Below are positions 24,515 through 33,152 of a stretch of 64,000 nt of DNA, piece after piece. The position numbers and the translations under genes were made by a program. Origin of the DNA: Marinococcus halophilus (GTDB lineage: Bacteria; Bacillota; Bacilli; Bacillales; Marinococcaceae); NCBI RefSeq assembly GCF_002265875.1, contig NZ_NPFA01000009.1:62001-126000 (forward strand), written 5' to 3'. Positions within the stretch are counted from its first letter, which is position 1. The number at the start of each line of letters is the position of its first letter. Under the pieces are notes generated by a model. It was not told the DNA's origin, did no database searches, and worked only from the letters and a program-made list of their open reading frames with translations.

Positions 24515-25654
24515 TTATTTCTCTATGTACTGCTTCCATACGCCTGTGGACCGGTCGAGCGCATCCTGAAGATTTTCCCTCAGCACTGTCCAGTGCCCCA
24601 TCTTCCGGCCAGGCTTGGCTTCATCCTTGCCGTACAGATGCACATGGTCCTTGCTCCACTCTTCCATATGCGTGGTCACTGCTTCGACATGTTCACCGAG
24701 AATGTTGGTCATCACCACCGGCTGCTTCAGTCCGGCAGGGCCAAGTGGAAGACCGCAGATGGCACGGATGTGCTGTTCAAACTGGGAGGTTTCACAGGCT
24801 TCAATCGTATAATGGCCTGAATTGTGCGGCCGCGGCGCCACTTCGTTTACATACACCGTTTCATCATCTGTAACAAACATTTCCACCGCAAGGGTGCCAA
24901 CAAGATCCACATGCTCGGCAAGCCGATGGGCGATACGGATCGCTTCTTCGTTCACGAACCGCGAGATTCGTGCCGGTACAATGGTCTGGTGCAGCACGTT
25001 ATTAACATGGATGTTTTCTCCGACTGGAAACACGCCGGTCTCGCCGTGTACGCTCCGGGTGACAATGCAGGAAATTTCTTTTTGAAACGGGATCCATGCC
25101 TCGAGTACTAGCTCTTTGCCATCGGTTCCGCCAAGAGTTTCAAACGCCGCTTCTGCTTCCTCTGCTGCTTTTAACACTACCTGGCCTTTACCATCGTAGC
25201 CGCCGCGGCATGTTTTTAATACGCTGGGCACGCCGATCTGCTCTACCGCTGCCGCAAGCTCCTCGCGGGAGGTAACCTGGTGATACGGGGCTACTTTAAT
25301 ATTCGCTGCTTCAATAGCCTGTTTTTCGCGCAGGCGGTGCTGCGCCGTATGAAGGAGATAGCTTCCCTGCGGAAGATAAAGGATGTTTTCCAGATGTCTG
25401 GCTGTTTCTGCGTCAATATTTTCAAATTCATAAGTTAATACGTCACACGCTTCTGCCATTCTGTCCGCTCCTGCACGATTGTCGTAAGAAGCTTCAATTT
25501 CAACATCTGCCACCTGACCGGCAGGGGAGCCTGTTTTTGGTTCAAGCACGGCAACCCGGTAGCCCATCGGCTTAGCCGCAAACGCCATCATCCGTCCGAG
25601 CTGTCCGCCTCCAAGTATTCCGATTGTCTGTCCTGGCTTCATTATTCGTTCCAT
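24515..25654 (-). CDS. purK: 5-(carboxyamino)imidazole ribonucleotide synthase
   Basis: PurK (379 residues) uses ATP and bicarbonate to make N5-CAIR from AIR. The N-terminal [19 protein letters not shown] fold, the ATP-grasp [10 protein letters not shown] loop and the late [19 protein letters not shown] motif are clear. The first ATG (25654) has an AGGAG site 7 nt upstream and overlaps the purE end by 13 nt; a second in-frame ATG four codons later is less well placed. Confidence 0.97.
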   Translation of the reverse strand: MERIMKPGQTIGILGGGQLGRMMAFAAKPMGYRVAVLEPKTGSPAGQVADVEIEASYDNRAGADRMAEACDVLTYEFENIDAETARHLENILYLPQGSYLLHTAQHRLREKQAIEAANIKVAPYHQVTSREELAAAVEQIGVPSVLKTCRGGYDGKGQVVLKAAEEAEAAFETLGGTDGKELVLEAWIPFQKEISCIVTRSVHGETGVFPVGENIHVNNVLHQTIVPARISRFVNEEAIRIAHRLAEHVDLVGTLAVEMFVTDDETVYVNEVAPRPHNSGHYTIEACETSQFEQHIRAICGLPLGPAGLKQPVVMTNILGEHVEAVTTHMEEWSKDHVHLYGKDEAKPGRKMGHWTVLRENLQDALDRSTGVWKQYIEK

Positions 25655-26136
25655 AGTTCATCTCCTGACTGCATGACCTGCTTACGCATTTGTTCTCTAC
25701 GCTGACCGAGTTTATCTGCCAGCTTTTCGTCAAAGGCTGCAATCATCTGGGCGGCAAGCAGCCCCGCATTTGTTGCCCCGGACGTTCCAATTGCTACGGT
25801 CGCTACCGGCACGCCGCCGGGCATCTGGGCGATGGATAAAAGCGAGTCCCATCCGCTCAAAGCTTTGGACTGGACTGGCACCCCAATAACTGGAAGAGTC
25901 GTTTTTGCCGCCAGCATCCCTGGCAGATGAGCTGCTCCGCCGGCCCCTGCGATGATCGCTTTTAAGCCACGCCCTCTTGCTGCTGCCGCGTATTCAAACA
26001 TATAGTCCGGCGTCCGGTGAGCAGATACGATTTTTTTTTCATACGGTACTCCGAGCTCGTCGAGCACCCCGCATGCCTTCTGCATTGTTTCCCAGTCGGA
26101 CGTACTGCCCATAACTACTCCTACCTGAGGTTCCAC
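25642..26136 (-). CDS. purE: N5-CAIR mutase
   Basis: PurE (164 residues from the chosen start) converts N5-CAIR to [32 protein letters not shown] and [14 protein letters not shown] are the conserved substrate-binding segments. I choose a GTG at 26134-26136 because AAAGGAG lies 8 nt upstream and the product then starts close to the family N-terminus; an in-frame GTG nine codons further up (26163) lacks such a site. It is the first gene of the operon, behind a long regulated leader. Confidence 0.96.
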   Translation of the reverse strand: MEPQVGVVMGSTSDWETMQKACGVLDELGVPYEKKIVSAHRTPDYMFEYAAAARGRGLKAIIAGAGGAAHLPGMLAAKTTLPVIGVPVQSKALSGWDSLLSIAQMPGGVPVATVAIGTSGATNAGLLAAQMIAAFDEKLADKLGQRREQMRKQVMQSGDELWNE

Positions 26137-26184
26137 TTGCGCCACTCCTTTACTTTTCCTCACTTACTTTTTGACATAAAGAAG

Positions 26185-26234
26185 CCCCGGTGCCGGATCC
26201 ACCCTTAAAAAGGATAGTCCTCCACACGCCGGGG
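26185..26234 (-). terminator. Candidate leader terminator upstream of purE
   Basis: On the minus strand a CCCCGG/CCGGGG stem (26229-26234 with 26185-26190) encloses about 38 nt that can fold further, followed by CTTCTTTA. The T tract is weak. A second, smaller hairpin set sits at about 26255-26320 (CGAAGC with GCTTCG, and TAGAAG with CTTCTA around a T5 run), so the attenuator could be either. Confidence 0.45.
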
Positions 26235-26325
26235 AAGGTCTCATGAACGTATAAGCTCTACTATAGAAGAAAAATTCAAGCCGAAGCTTCTACTATTTCA
26301 GACAAAGGCTTCGTTTGATCATTCT

Positions 26326-26394
26326 CCTCATAGTCCAGCAATTTACGGTTGCCGGGTAGAGACGCTCGAGCCTTATTCCCGAAAGTATATGAGG
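26326..26394 (-). ncRNA. Guanine riboswitch aptamer (purE leader)
   Basis: The minus strand carries the purine-aptamer pattern: P1 arms CCTCATA/TATGAGG at the two ends, the loop 2 CTCTACCCGG-type segment, and the GGACTATG junction. The nucleotide after GGA in the J3/1 junction is C (position 74 in the xpt numbering), which specifies guanine rather than adenine. Guanine binding would be expected to favour termination in the following leader and so lower purine synthesis. The aptamer is well supported; the switching partner is not resolved. Confidence 0.93.
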
Positions 26395-26430
26395 ATTGTC
26401 ATCGTTCTGCTTTTCTAGCTTACGTGTTTT

Positions 26431-26460
26431 AGCTTAACAAGTTGTTATATTATCTGTCAA
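26431..26460 (-). promoter_or_regulatory. Probable promoter of the purine operon
   Basis: On the minus strand a consensus -35 TTGACA (26455-26460) is followed after 18 nt by TAAGCT (26431-26436), a weak -10. Transcription from here would include the guanine aptamer about 30 nt downstream. Confidence 0.6.
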
Positions 26461-26462
26461 TC

Positions 26463-26506
26463 AAAAATCGAACAATCAGAAAGAACAAATCATAATCGTT
26501 CGTTTA
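26463..26506. promoter_or_regulatory. Putative PurR operator (paired PurBoxes)
   Basis: Two convergent half-sites, AAATCGAACAAT (core CGAAC at 26469-26473) and ATCGTTCGTTTAT (core GTTCG at 26498-26502), lie just upstream of the -35 element. Orientation and spacing resemble the PurBox pair bound by PurR in Bacillus, which represses when PRPP is low. Assignment rests on pattern only. Confidence 0.6.
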
Positions 26507-26698
26507 TTTCCTTTTTGCTTCAAAGCTGATTTCCTGCCTTACCGGCACATACTGCACCTCTCCATTAATGGTACGTTCTTCAAATACGGGCTTTTCCATC
26601 CGGCGTACCGGCATAAAGCCTTCGGCAGTAATCCGGGCGAGGCATTCTTCTACGGTTTCTTCTTCCTCTACATAAAAAGTTTGTTTATTTTTTGCCAT
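26504..26698 (-). CDS. yebG: NETI-motif protein YebG
   Basis: A 64-residue protein of the YebG family, small proteins of unknown function usually found just before purE in Bacillaceae. The core EETVEECLARI, EGFMPVRRMEKPVFEE (about 12-41) corresponds to the family's NETI...EGYxPVRRxEKPIF region, although the NETI tetrad itself is altered. Its end abuts the PurR operator of the purine operon, so transcription of yebG could pass into the leader. Confidence 0.88.
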   Translation of the reverse strand: MAKNKQTFYVEEEETVEECLARITAEGFMPVRRMEKPVFEERTINGEVQYVPVRQEISFEAKRK

Positions 26699-26755
26699 TC
26701 AGTTCGCTACTCCTTATTACTTTACTTCAACATTTTAATTATAACAGGTTTTTTC

Positions 26756-26800
26756 TAAAAAAAACGAATGAAGCAGAATACCGTTTTCCGCTTCATTCGT
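26756..26800 (-). terminator. Intrinsic terminator after the M20 amidohydrolase
   Basis: An 11-bp perfect stem (26764-26774 with 26790-26800, 15-nt loop) is followed on the minus strand by eight Ts. Confidence 0.9.
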
Positions 26801-26810
26801 CTATTTATCG

Positions 26811-28112
26811 TTATTTCCCTGTGCCTATCTTTCGTATGGTCTCTTTTAAAACAGCCACCCCGTTTACACAATCCTTTAATTCGGTAAATTCTTCCGGCGT
26901 GTGACTTTTACCTTCAAAGCTCGGCACAAACAGAAGGCCAAACGGCACGTAAGCACCAAACATCATAGCATCGTGGCTGGCTCCCGATACGAGCGATTCG
27001 GTAGCAAGACCAATATTTTGGGAAGCATCCTCAATTGAACGCCGGATCCACTCAGGCACCGGTACTGGTTTTACTCTGAAAGCCACTTCATGAGAGACAG
27101 TAATCCCGCGGCGTTTTGCTATTCTTTCAGCTTCGCTTCGTGCCTGGGTGATCATCTGATCCCGAACGCCCTCATCAAGATCCCGGATGTCGGCTGTCAG
27201 CCGGGCTTCGCCGGCGATCACGTTTGAACCATTCGGTTCCAAAGAGAGCCTCCCTACTGTTGCTACAGCCGTGTCGCTGTGCATGGCCGGAAGCTGCTCC
27301 AAATAAAGAATAAATTCTGCAGCCGCGGCTGCTGCGTCTTTCCGGATGTTCATCGGAGTATTGCCGGCATGATCTGTTTCCCCGAAAAAATGAACCTCAA
27401 GCCAGGAGGGTCCCGCAATTCCTTCAACCACTCCGATGCTGGCTTCCTGTTGTTCGAGCTGTTTCCCCTGTTCAACATGCAGTTCCAAATACGCCCGCAG
27501 ACGTTCGCGCGGGTAAATATTATTTTCGAGCTTGTTCGGCGAATAATCCATCAGCTTCATTGCTTCCGCTGCTGTAATTCCTTCATCATCACGCATTTGA
27601 AAAAAGGCATCCTTCGATATATCGCCAACGGCTGCCCGGCTTCCGAGCAGGCCGCTTCCAAAGCGTGCGCCCTCTTCATCTACAAAGACGGCAATCTCTA
27701 CGGAACAATCCAGCTCAGCGCCTTCTTTTTTCAACGCTTCTACAGCCATCAGGCTCGATACGCACCCGAGGGCTCCATCAAAAGCACCTCCGTTTTTCAC
27801 AGTGTCTAAATGGGAACCGGTAAGGATAATTGGAGCTCCGGCCCGGGCTGACTCCCACAGGCCGTAGATGTTACCCACGCCGTCTTCTCTTATACTCAGC
27901 CCGGCTTCTTCCATCCAGGAACGGAAAAGATTTTTTGCTTTCTGTTCATCCTCTGTATAAACATAACGCGTAATACCGCCTTCTTCCGTCCAGCCGACCG
28001 CTGCCATTTCTGCCAGGCGGGCGGCCAGAACTTCGGGATCGATTGAGGGAAAGCCCCTGCTTTCCTCAACTGTCTGAAGCAGACGCTGCCTGCTGAATCC
28101 CTCGTTACCCAA
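26811..28112 (-). CDS. M20-family Zn-dependent amidohydrolase (hydantoinase/carbamoylase type)
   Basis: This 433-residue enzyme belongs to the M20 hydrolase branch that includes N-carbamoyl-L-amino-acid hydrolase and allantoate amidohydrolase. Metal ligands are visible: His101 (GSHLDTV), Asp112 (GGAFDGALG), Glu147 (FVDEEGARFG), and later histidines in LELHVEQGK and SGASHDAMM. The dimerisation domain with ETDHAGNTPM is in the middle. The start is TTG with AAGGAG upstream. Which carbamoyl or ureido substrate it takes cannot be told from sequence; the location between purine genes makes a purine-catabolic role possible but that is inference. It is monocistronic. Confidence 0.88.
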   Translation of the reverse strand: MGNEGFSRQRLLQTVEESRGFPSIDPEVLAARLAEMAAVGWTEEGGITRYVYTEDEQKAKNLFRSWMEEAGLSIREDGVGNIYGLWESARAGAPIILTGSHLDTVKNGGAFDGALGCVSSLMAVEALKKEGAELDCSVEIAVFVDEEGARFGSGLLGSRAAVGDISKDAFFQMRDDEGITAAEAMKLMDYSPNKLENNIYPRERLRAYLELHVEQGKQLEQQEASIGVVEGIAGPSWLEVHFFGETDHAGNTPMNIRKDAAAAAAEFILYLEQLPAMHSDTAVATVGRLSLEPNGSNVIAGEARLTADIRDLDEGVRDQMITQARSEAERIAKRRGITVSHEVAFRVKPVPVPEWIRRSIEDASQNIGLATESLVSGASHDAMMFGAYVPFGLLFVPSFEGKSHTPEEFTELKDCVNGVAVLKETIRKIGTGK

Positions 28113-28161
28113 AGCATCATCACTCCTTCTTTTCTCTCAGCCTAACACAACGGAAAAAACG

Positions 28162-30978
28162 TTACACTTCATTAAAATCAGGAACGTATACTTCGCCATG
28201 GTTATCAGTCTGCTCAATGATGCGGCGCACCTGCTGGGACAAACTATTGGGCGGATACGGCTTGGTCAGGTAATGCCGCACATCCATACGGGCCATTCGT
28301 TCTTTATCCTCGTGAAGGGCCGAGGAAACAATAATCGGCACATCTTCAGTATGTCGGAACGATTTCAACCGTTCAATAAACTTCCATCCGTCCATCTCTT
28401 CTCCAAGCATCAGGTCCACCACAAAAACTTCCGGCCTCAGCCCCCGCTTTAGCGCCTCCAGCGCTTTGTAAGGATTAAAGTAGTGCACCACTTCATACCT
28501 GGCATGACGAAGCTCTTCTGAAAGAAGCATCCCAAGGCTTCGGTCGTCTTCGAGTATCAACACCGAGTGCAGCTCACTTCCTTCCGGCAGTTCTTCCATA
28601 TCAAATTCCACTCCTGCCAGCGGGAAGAATAAGCAGAAGCTGCTGCCTTCCCCTTCCGTCGAAGCAACCTCTATCCGCCCCTTGTGGTCTTCTACAATTT
28701 GTTTTGTTACTGCAAGGCCCAGGCCGGTACCCCGTATTTTCCGCCGATCTTCATCATTTATACGATGAAACTTACTAAAAAGATGCGGAAGTTCTTTTTC
28801 CGGTATTCCAAGGCCTTCGTCGGAAATTTTCACACGAACCATATTTTGCTCATTGGCAAGCTCAATTTTCACTTCCCCGCCCTCTGGAGAAAACTTTACC
28901 GCGTTGCCAATAATATTAGTAACGCCCTGCACGATTTTACCTTTGTCTGCATGGATACGTCCATACTGCAGCCGGTCTTTTACTACAAACGTGTGCTCCG
29001 GCTGGTTGGGTTCAAATGTATCCACCACTTCAAGCATCAGGCTGCTGAGATCAACTTCTTCCATCTCATATTCCTGTCGTCCCGCTTCCATCCGCTGCAG
29101 GTCCAGGAAATCATTTATTAATGAAGTCAGCCTTCCCCCTTCCCGGTGAATGGTTTCTATATACTTTTTTTGGCGGGCCGGCTTCAAATCTTTAACGAGC
29201 AGCAGCTCGGCGAAGCCTAAAATGCTCGAAAGCGGAGTCCTAAGTTCGTGGCTCACCGTGCTGACAAGATCTGATTTCATCTGGTCAAGCTCGAATTCTT
29301 TCGTCCGGTTGCGGTGCACAAAGATTGTTCCCTTTTCTTCAGATTCCATTTGTACATTACGTCCATACAGCTCGTACACATGCACGGAGCTGTCTGTTGT
29401 AATTTTGTACTCGATGCTGAAATCCGGTCCTGTTCCATTATCGATAAACGCCTGGAAATAATTCTCTACTTTTTCCCGGCAGTCTTCATCGATCTGCTTC
29501 AGCCATTCAGAGGTCCATTCCCCAAACGGCAGCGCCTGAGCCTCATTCTGCGCCCCGGCTCCGATCATGCTCCACGTCCAATGATTCGCATGCTCCAGCG
29601 TTCCGCTTTCATCAATATACTGAATACCTTCATCGACGCTGTCGATAATACGCTGATACAAAAAGCGCTCCTTTTCTGTTTTCTCAAACAACAGAATACG
29701 CCCGAAGGAAATAGAGGCCTGGCGGAGAATTCCTTGCATGGTCTCACGCTCCCGCCCAGAAAAATTCTTTCCGGTCCTAGTAAATACCGCCGCTCCGATC
29801 ATTTCCTGCTTGCTGCTGAACACCGGCAGATACATTTCATATACTGTCGTTTCTTTGGTACTCAGCCCTTCTTCTCCTCCGTATGATTTCCGCTCAATTA
29901 CATGGGCCTTTTTCGTGTTTTCGATTAAAGCAAACGGACTATCGGCGGAATGGGTCTCGAAATGCTGTTTTTCCTCTTCACTCATTCCGTACCAGGCAGC
30001 CTGCCAGGACGGTTCCAAAGCTGCAACCATTCCTTTGTCAAAATGAAAAAGATCGTACATTTTTGCAAGCAGCTGCTCCATCAGCACCTGCTTGCCCATC
30101 GAACCGCTGAACGTTTCGTTCAGTTCGTTTAATGTCCGCAGGTATTCCTGCTGCTCCTGAAGCTCGTTCTGCTGAACGATCAGCTCTTCGTTTCGATCCA
30201 TAATCGCGTTCTGGTTTTGCTGAATACTCGATGCCATCGCATTAAAGGAACGGCTCAATTCTCCTATCTCATCACTGCGGTGATTGTCGGAAATTGCTAT
30301 CTCTTCACCACTCCCCACTTTGGCAGCAGCATTTTTCATCTCCCATAGCGGACCGGTAATTTTTCGCAGAAGCAGCCATACAATAACGCCAAGCGCACTC
30401 AACATGCCAATCAAATACAGAAGGTAGGCAAGATTCGAATTCTCGTTCAATTCAAAATACCGGTCATTTACGTTCATTCGTGCAGCCTCAGCCTGATCGT
30501 GGCCGCTCGATAAGCTGTTAATGAGGGCTCCGGCCTGAGAGCTTATCTGCTCGCGATTCTCAATCGTGGTGCTTCCGGCTTCCACTGCTTCAGTCAGCTG
30601 AGGCAGCCATTCGTTTTTATAATCGTTCAAAAATTCTTCTGTCTGAGCCACCAGATCGGTATCCGCTTTGCCCAGGCTCCGGTATTCCTCGAGCTGAGCC
30701 CGTGCAGCACTAAGGTTCCGTTCAGTGTCATCCAGTTCACTTCCGTCTCCGAAAGCAAGGTAGCCGCGGCCTGCGATAATAATCTGCTGGGTATAAAACT
30801 CCAGATCTGCCAGAACGTTCTGTGTTTCCCGCCACTGCCTCGATTCATTCTGGAGTCCCTGCTGATTCGCACTCATATAGATATGCTGCCCAATGCCTCC
30901 GGCAGCGGCAAGCACGAGCACGAGCAGAAAGATGATACTGAATCTTCGGTGAAGCCGGCTTTTTATGTAGTTACGCAT
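28162..30978 (-). CDS. Hybrid sensor histidine kinase with HAMP, GAF-like and receiver domains
   Basis: A 938-residue membrane kinase. In order: TM1 (13-30), an extracytoplasmic all-helical domain of about 150 residues resembling CHASE3, TM2 (184-204), HAMP (205-255), a coiled coil (256-290), a GAF-like domain (290-430), a PAS-like region (440-560), HisKA with phospho-accepting His577 (STVSHELRTPLSS), HATPase with N692 (NIIGNAVKFSPEGG), DEGLGIP and GTGLGL boxes, and a C-terminal receiver with Asp855 and Lys906. It overlaps the upstream single-domain regulator by 8 nt. The three genes read as one operon and probably form a His-Asp-His-Asp phosphorelay. The signal is unknown. Confidence 0.9.
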   Translation of the reverse strand: MRNYIKSRLHRRFSIIFLLVLVLAAAGGIGQHIYMSANQQGLQNESRQWRETQNVLADLEFYTQQIIIAGRGYLAFGDGSELDDTERNLSAARAQLEEYRSLGKADTDLVAQTEEFLNDYKNEWLPQLTEAVEAGSTTIENREQISSQAGALINSLSSGHDQAEAARMNVNDRYFELNENSNLAYLLYLIGMLSALGVIVWLLLRKITGPLWEMKNAAAKVGSGEEIAISDNHRSDEIGELSRSFNAMASSIQQNQNAIMDRNEELIVQQNELQEQQEYLRTLNELNETFSGSMGKQVLMEQLLAKMYDLFHFDKGMVAALEPSWQAAWYGMSEEEKQHFETHSADSPFALIENTKKAHVIERKSYGGEEGLSTKETTVYEMYLPVFSSKQEMIGAAVFTRTGKNFSGRERETMQGILRQASISFGRILLFEKTEKERFLYQRIIDSVDEGIQYIDESGTLEHANHWTWSMIGAGAQNEAQALPFGEWTSEWLKQIDEDCREKVENYFQAFIDNGTGPDFSIEYKITTDSSVHVYELYGRNVQMESEEKGTIFVHRNRTKEFELDQMKSDLVSTVSHELRTPLSSILGFAELLLVKDLKPARQKKYIETIHREGGRLTSLINDFLDLQRMEAGRQEYEMEEVDLSSLMLEVVDTFEPNQPEHTFVVKDRLQYGRIHADKGKIVQGVTNIIGNAVKFSPEGGEVKIELANEQNMVRVKISDEGLGIPEKELPHLFSKFHRINDEDRRKIRGTGLGLAVTKQIVEDHKGRIEVASTEGEGSSFCLFFPLAGVEFDMEELPEGSELHSVLILEDDRSLGMLLSEELRHARYEVVHYFNPYKALEALKRGLRPEVFVVDLMLGEEMDGWKFIERLKSFRHTEDVPIIVSSALHEDKERMARMDVRHYLTKPYPPNSLSQQVRRIIEQTDNHGEVYVPDFNEV

Positions 30979-31339
30979 CGAGCAGTTCCTCCACGATCGT
31001 AATTAGCAGAGCCGGGCTAAACGGCTTGGATACAAATTCCATCACACCTGCTTTTCTTGCTTCCTCTTTATCTTTGTCCTGGGATTTCGCTGTAATCATC
31101 AGCGTTTTCATATTTTCGAGCCTACCGTCTTCCCGAAGCATGGAGACTACTTCCACTCCGTTATACTCCGGCATCATATTATCGATAATTAAAAGATCAT
31201 AGGAAGCAGCACTCGCTTTTTCATATGCGTCCCTTCCATCTGCCGCTTCGTCAATTATGTATCCTTCTTCGTCCTCTAAAGTATCTACGATGAGCATGCG
31301 AAGTACTTCCGCATCGTCGGCTACTAGTATTTTATACAT
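30971..31339 (-). CDS. Single-domain CheY-like response regulator
   Basis: This 122-residue protein is a stand-alone receiver: acidic pocket at residues 8-9 (VADDAEV), phospho-acceptor Asp53 (LIIDNMMPEYNG), Thr/Ser in MITAK and Lys in FVSKPFSP. It has no output domain, so it most likely shuttles phosphate between the kinase and the Hpt domain of the neighbouring GGDEF protein, as Spo0F does. It overlaps the kinase gene by 8 nt, which implies translational coupling. Confidence 0.93.
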   Translation of the reverse strand: MYKILVADDAEVLRMLIVDTLEDEEGYIIDEAADGRDAYEKASAASYDLLIIDNMMPEYNGVEVVSMLREDGRLENMKTLMITAKSQDKDKEEARKAGVMEFVSKPFSPALLITIVEELLDA

Positions 31340-31358
31340 TTCCCCCGCCTTCCCCAGT

Positions 31359-32948
31359 TCACAGCACCCGCTGTATCAATCGTTTCGCGCGTGCGACCAG
31401 TTCTTCTTTTCGAAATGGCTTCATTAAATAATCATCCGCTCCAAGTTCCAGCGCATGAACGATATCCTCTTCGTTCCGATTGCCTGTGAGCATTAATACA
31501 ATCATGTTACTCGACGGATATTTTCCCCGAAGCTTCTCAAGCACTGCAAATCCATCCATCCCAGGCATGGTAACGTCCAGCACAACAAAATAGCGCTGCC
31601 CGCGTTCGTAATTTTCTTTTTCAAAAAATGCTTCACCAGAGGAAAAATATGTTGTCCGTACCCGGTACCTCGCAACATTTAACTGATGAAACTGATCGGC
31701 GACAAAGGAAGCCATTGCTTCGTCATCATCGATAATAAATACGTTTATGTAAGGAAGATCCATGGTCGTTTCTCCCGAATAGGAAACGACTGCATTCCGG
31801 CCGGAGCCTTTTGCTTCGAGCATCGCTGCATCTGCTTCATTGATCAGCTCCTGCAAGGAAGCGTGCACAGTAGTCGCTGTAGACATACCAGCTGTAAATC
31901 CGAGCCGGTACGGCAGGCGCCGGGCTGATACAAATTCCGCAAAGGATTGCTGAAGCCGCTTCATTATCTTTTCTGTTTCTTCCGCAAACGTCTGCTGAAA
32001 AATAAACAAAAACTCGTCCCCGCCCAGGCGGATCAAATGATCACTCGGGCGCTTCCGGGAAAGCATATGGCTGACAAACCATTTGAGCACCTGATCGCCT
32101 TCCTCGTGGCCGTAGCTGTCATTGATCTGCTTGAAATGGTCAAGGTCCGTTAATGCTATAGAGAAAGGTTTACCGCTCCGTTTAAACTCCGCCCACAGAC
32201 GACCTTCCTCCATTTCGAGCATTTTCCGGTTATAGGCCCCCGTGAGCTCATCTACCGTTAACGCTTCTTTCATCGGCGCCTGCCATTCCAGATGGCGGTG
32301 AATAACCTGCACCATTTCCATCGTGGAATAAGGGGGCTTGATCACAAAAGCAGCCCCGTCTTTATAAAACTGATCTGCTCTCTCTGTGTCTATTCCGCCG
32401 TTACAAAATACGACGACAGGCAGCAGCTCATCTCTCGCTGCATCTTTGATGCGTTTAATAATGGTCCGGCGTCCCCGCATGGCTAAAGCCTCAGAGAGAA
32501 GAATCATTTCGGGATGGTACTCTTCGATTTTCTCCACCAGCTTCCTGCGGTCAGAGGCAAGCAGCACATGATGCCCAAGCGCTTCAAGCTGCTCTTTCAC
32601 CTCATACAAAACGTGCAGAGACGTATGGCCGAGAAGCACAAATGAAGATTCTTCCTCTAAAGCATAATAGGAAATGGTGAGTTTATCTGCACGCTCTCTC
32701 TCTTCCAGCATGTTCATAATCTTTTCTGCATAGGCACTCCGGGTTTCTGCCGGAGTGCCAGCATTGAGCCTCCACATCGCTTCCTCTGCTGTTTCAGCCA
32801 CCTGGCCCAGGCCCAGCGTGGCTCCGGTGCCTTTAATTGTATGAAGCCATCTGTACATTTCTTTAAAATCTTCATATTGTTTTTGCTCTAAGTATTCGTG
32901 CTGTTTTTTAATATTTGCAATAAAGGTTTCCTGATATTGATTCGCCAT
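31359..32948 (-). CDS. Hpt - pseudo-receiver - GGDEF - receiver protein (probable diguanylate cyclase)
   Basis: A 529-residue signalling protein. An Hpt domain with His36 (RWLHTIKGTGATLG) comes first, then a receiver-like domain (about 101-220) in which the acceptor position is Ser152 (MILLSEAL) so it cannot be phosphorylated normally, then a GGDEF domain (about 230-392) with intact RLGGDEF (309-313) and an RxxD inhibitory site Arg300-Asp303, then a true receiver with Asp458 and Lys510. The ATG at 32948 follows AAGGGAT; an upstream GTG-like extension of seven codons is rejected. It should make c-di-GMP under phosphorelay control, with product inhibition. A TATAAT box lies at 32985-32990 on the minus strand, but its TTGACA partner is only 13 nt away. 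Confidence 0.9.
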   Translation of the reverse strand: MANQYQETFIANIKKQHEYLEQKQYEDFKEMYRWLHTIKGTGATLGLGQVAETAEEAMWRLNAGTPAETRSAYAEKIMNMLEERERADKLTISYYALEEESSFVLLGHTSLHVLYEVKEQLEALGHHVLLASDRRKLVEKIEEYHPEMILLSEALAMRGRRTIIKRIKDAARDELLPVVVFCNGGIDTERADQFYKDGAAFVIKPPYSTMEMVQVIHRHLEWQAPMKEALTVDELTGAYNRKMLEMEEGRLWAEFKRSGKPFSIALTDLDHFKQINDSYGHEEGDQVLKWFVSHMLSRKRPSDHLIRLGGDEFLFIFQQTFAEETEKIMKRLQQSFAEFVSARRLPYRLGFTAGMSTATTVHASLQELINEADAAMLEAKGSGRNAVVSYSGETTMDLPYINVFIIDDDEAMASFVADQFHQLNVARYRVRTTYFSSGEAFFEKENYERGQRYFVVLDVTMPGMDGFAVLEKLRGKYPSSNMIVLMLTGNRNEEDIVHALELGADDYLMKPFRKEELVARAKRLIQRVL

Positions 32949-33102
32949 AATAATATCCCTTCTAACCATTATTATCTATTTTCCATTATATACTATTTAA
33001 GCATGTCAAAAGTAGCTTAACATAAGAAAATTTTACTGTTTTCAAAAGCGGAAAATCTTTAAATTTCCTTTAGGAATGGAGAGGTGGAGCCGTATTTTGG
33101 CA

Positions 33103-33134
33103 CAAAAAAATGCCGCAGCGATTGGCTGCGGCGT
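33103..33134 (-). terminator. Intrinsic terminator after the NERD gene
   Basis: A GC-rich stem (GCCGCAG/CTGCGGC, 33112-33118 with 33126-33132) is followed on the minus strand by seven Ts. Confidence 0.9.
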
Positions 33135-33152
33135 TTCTTGCCTGAAAGCATT

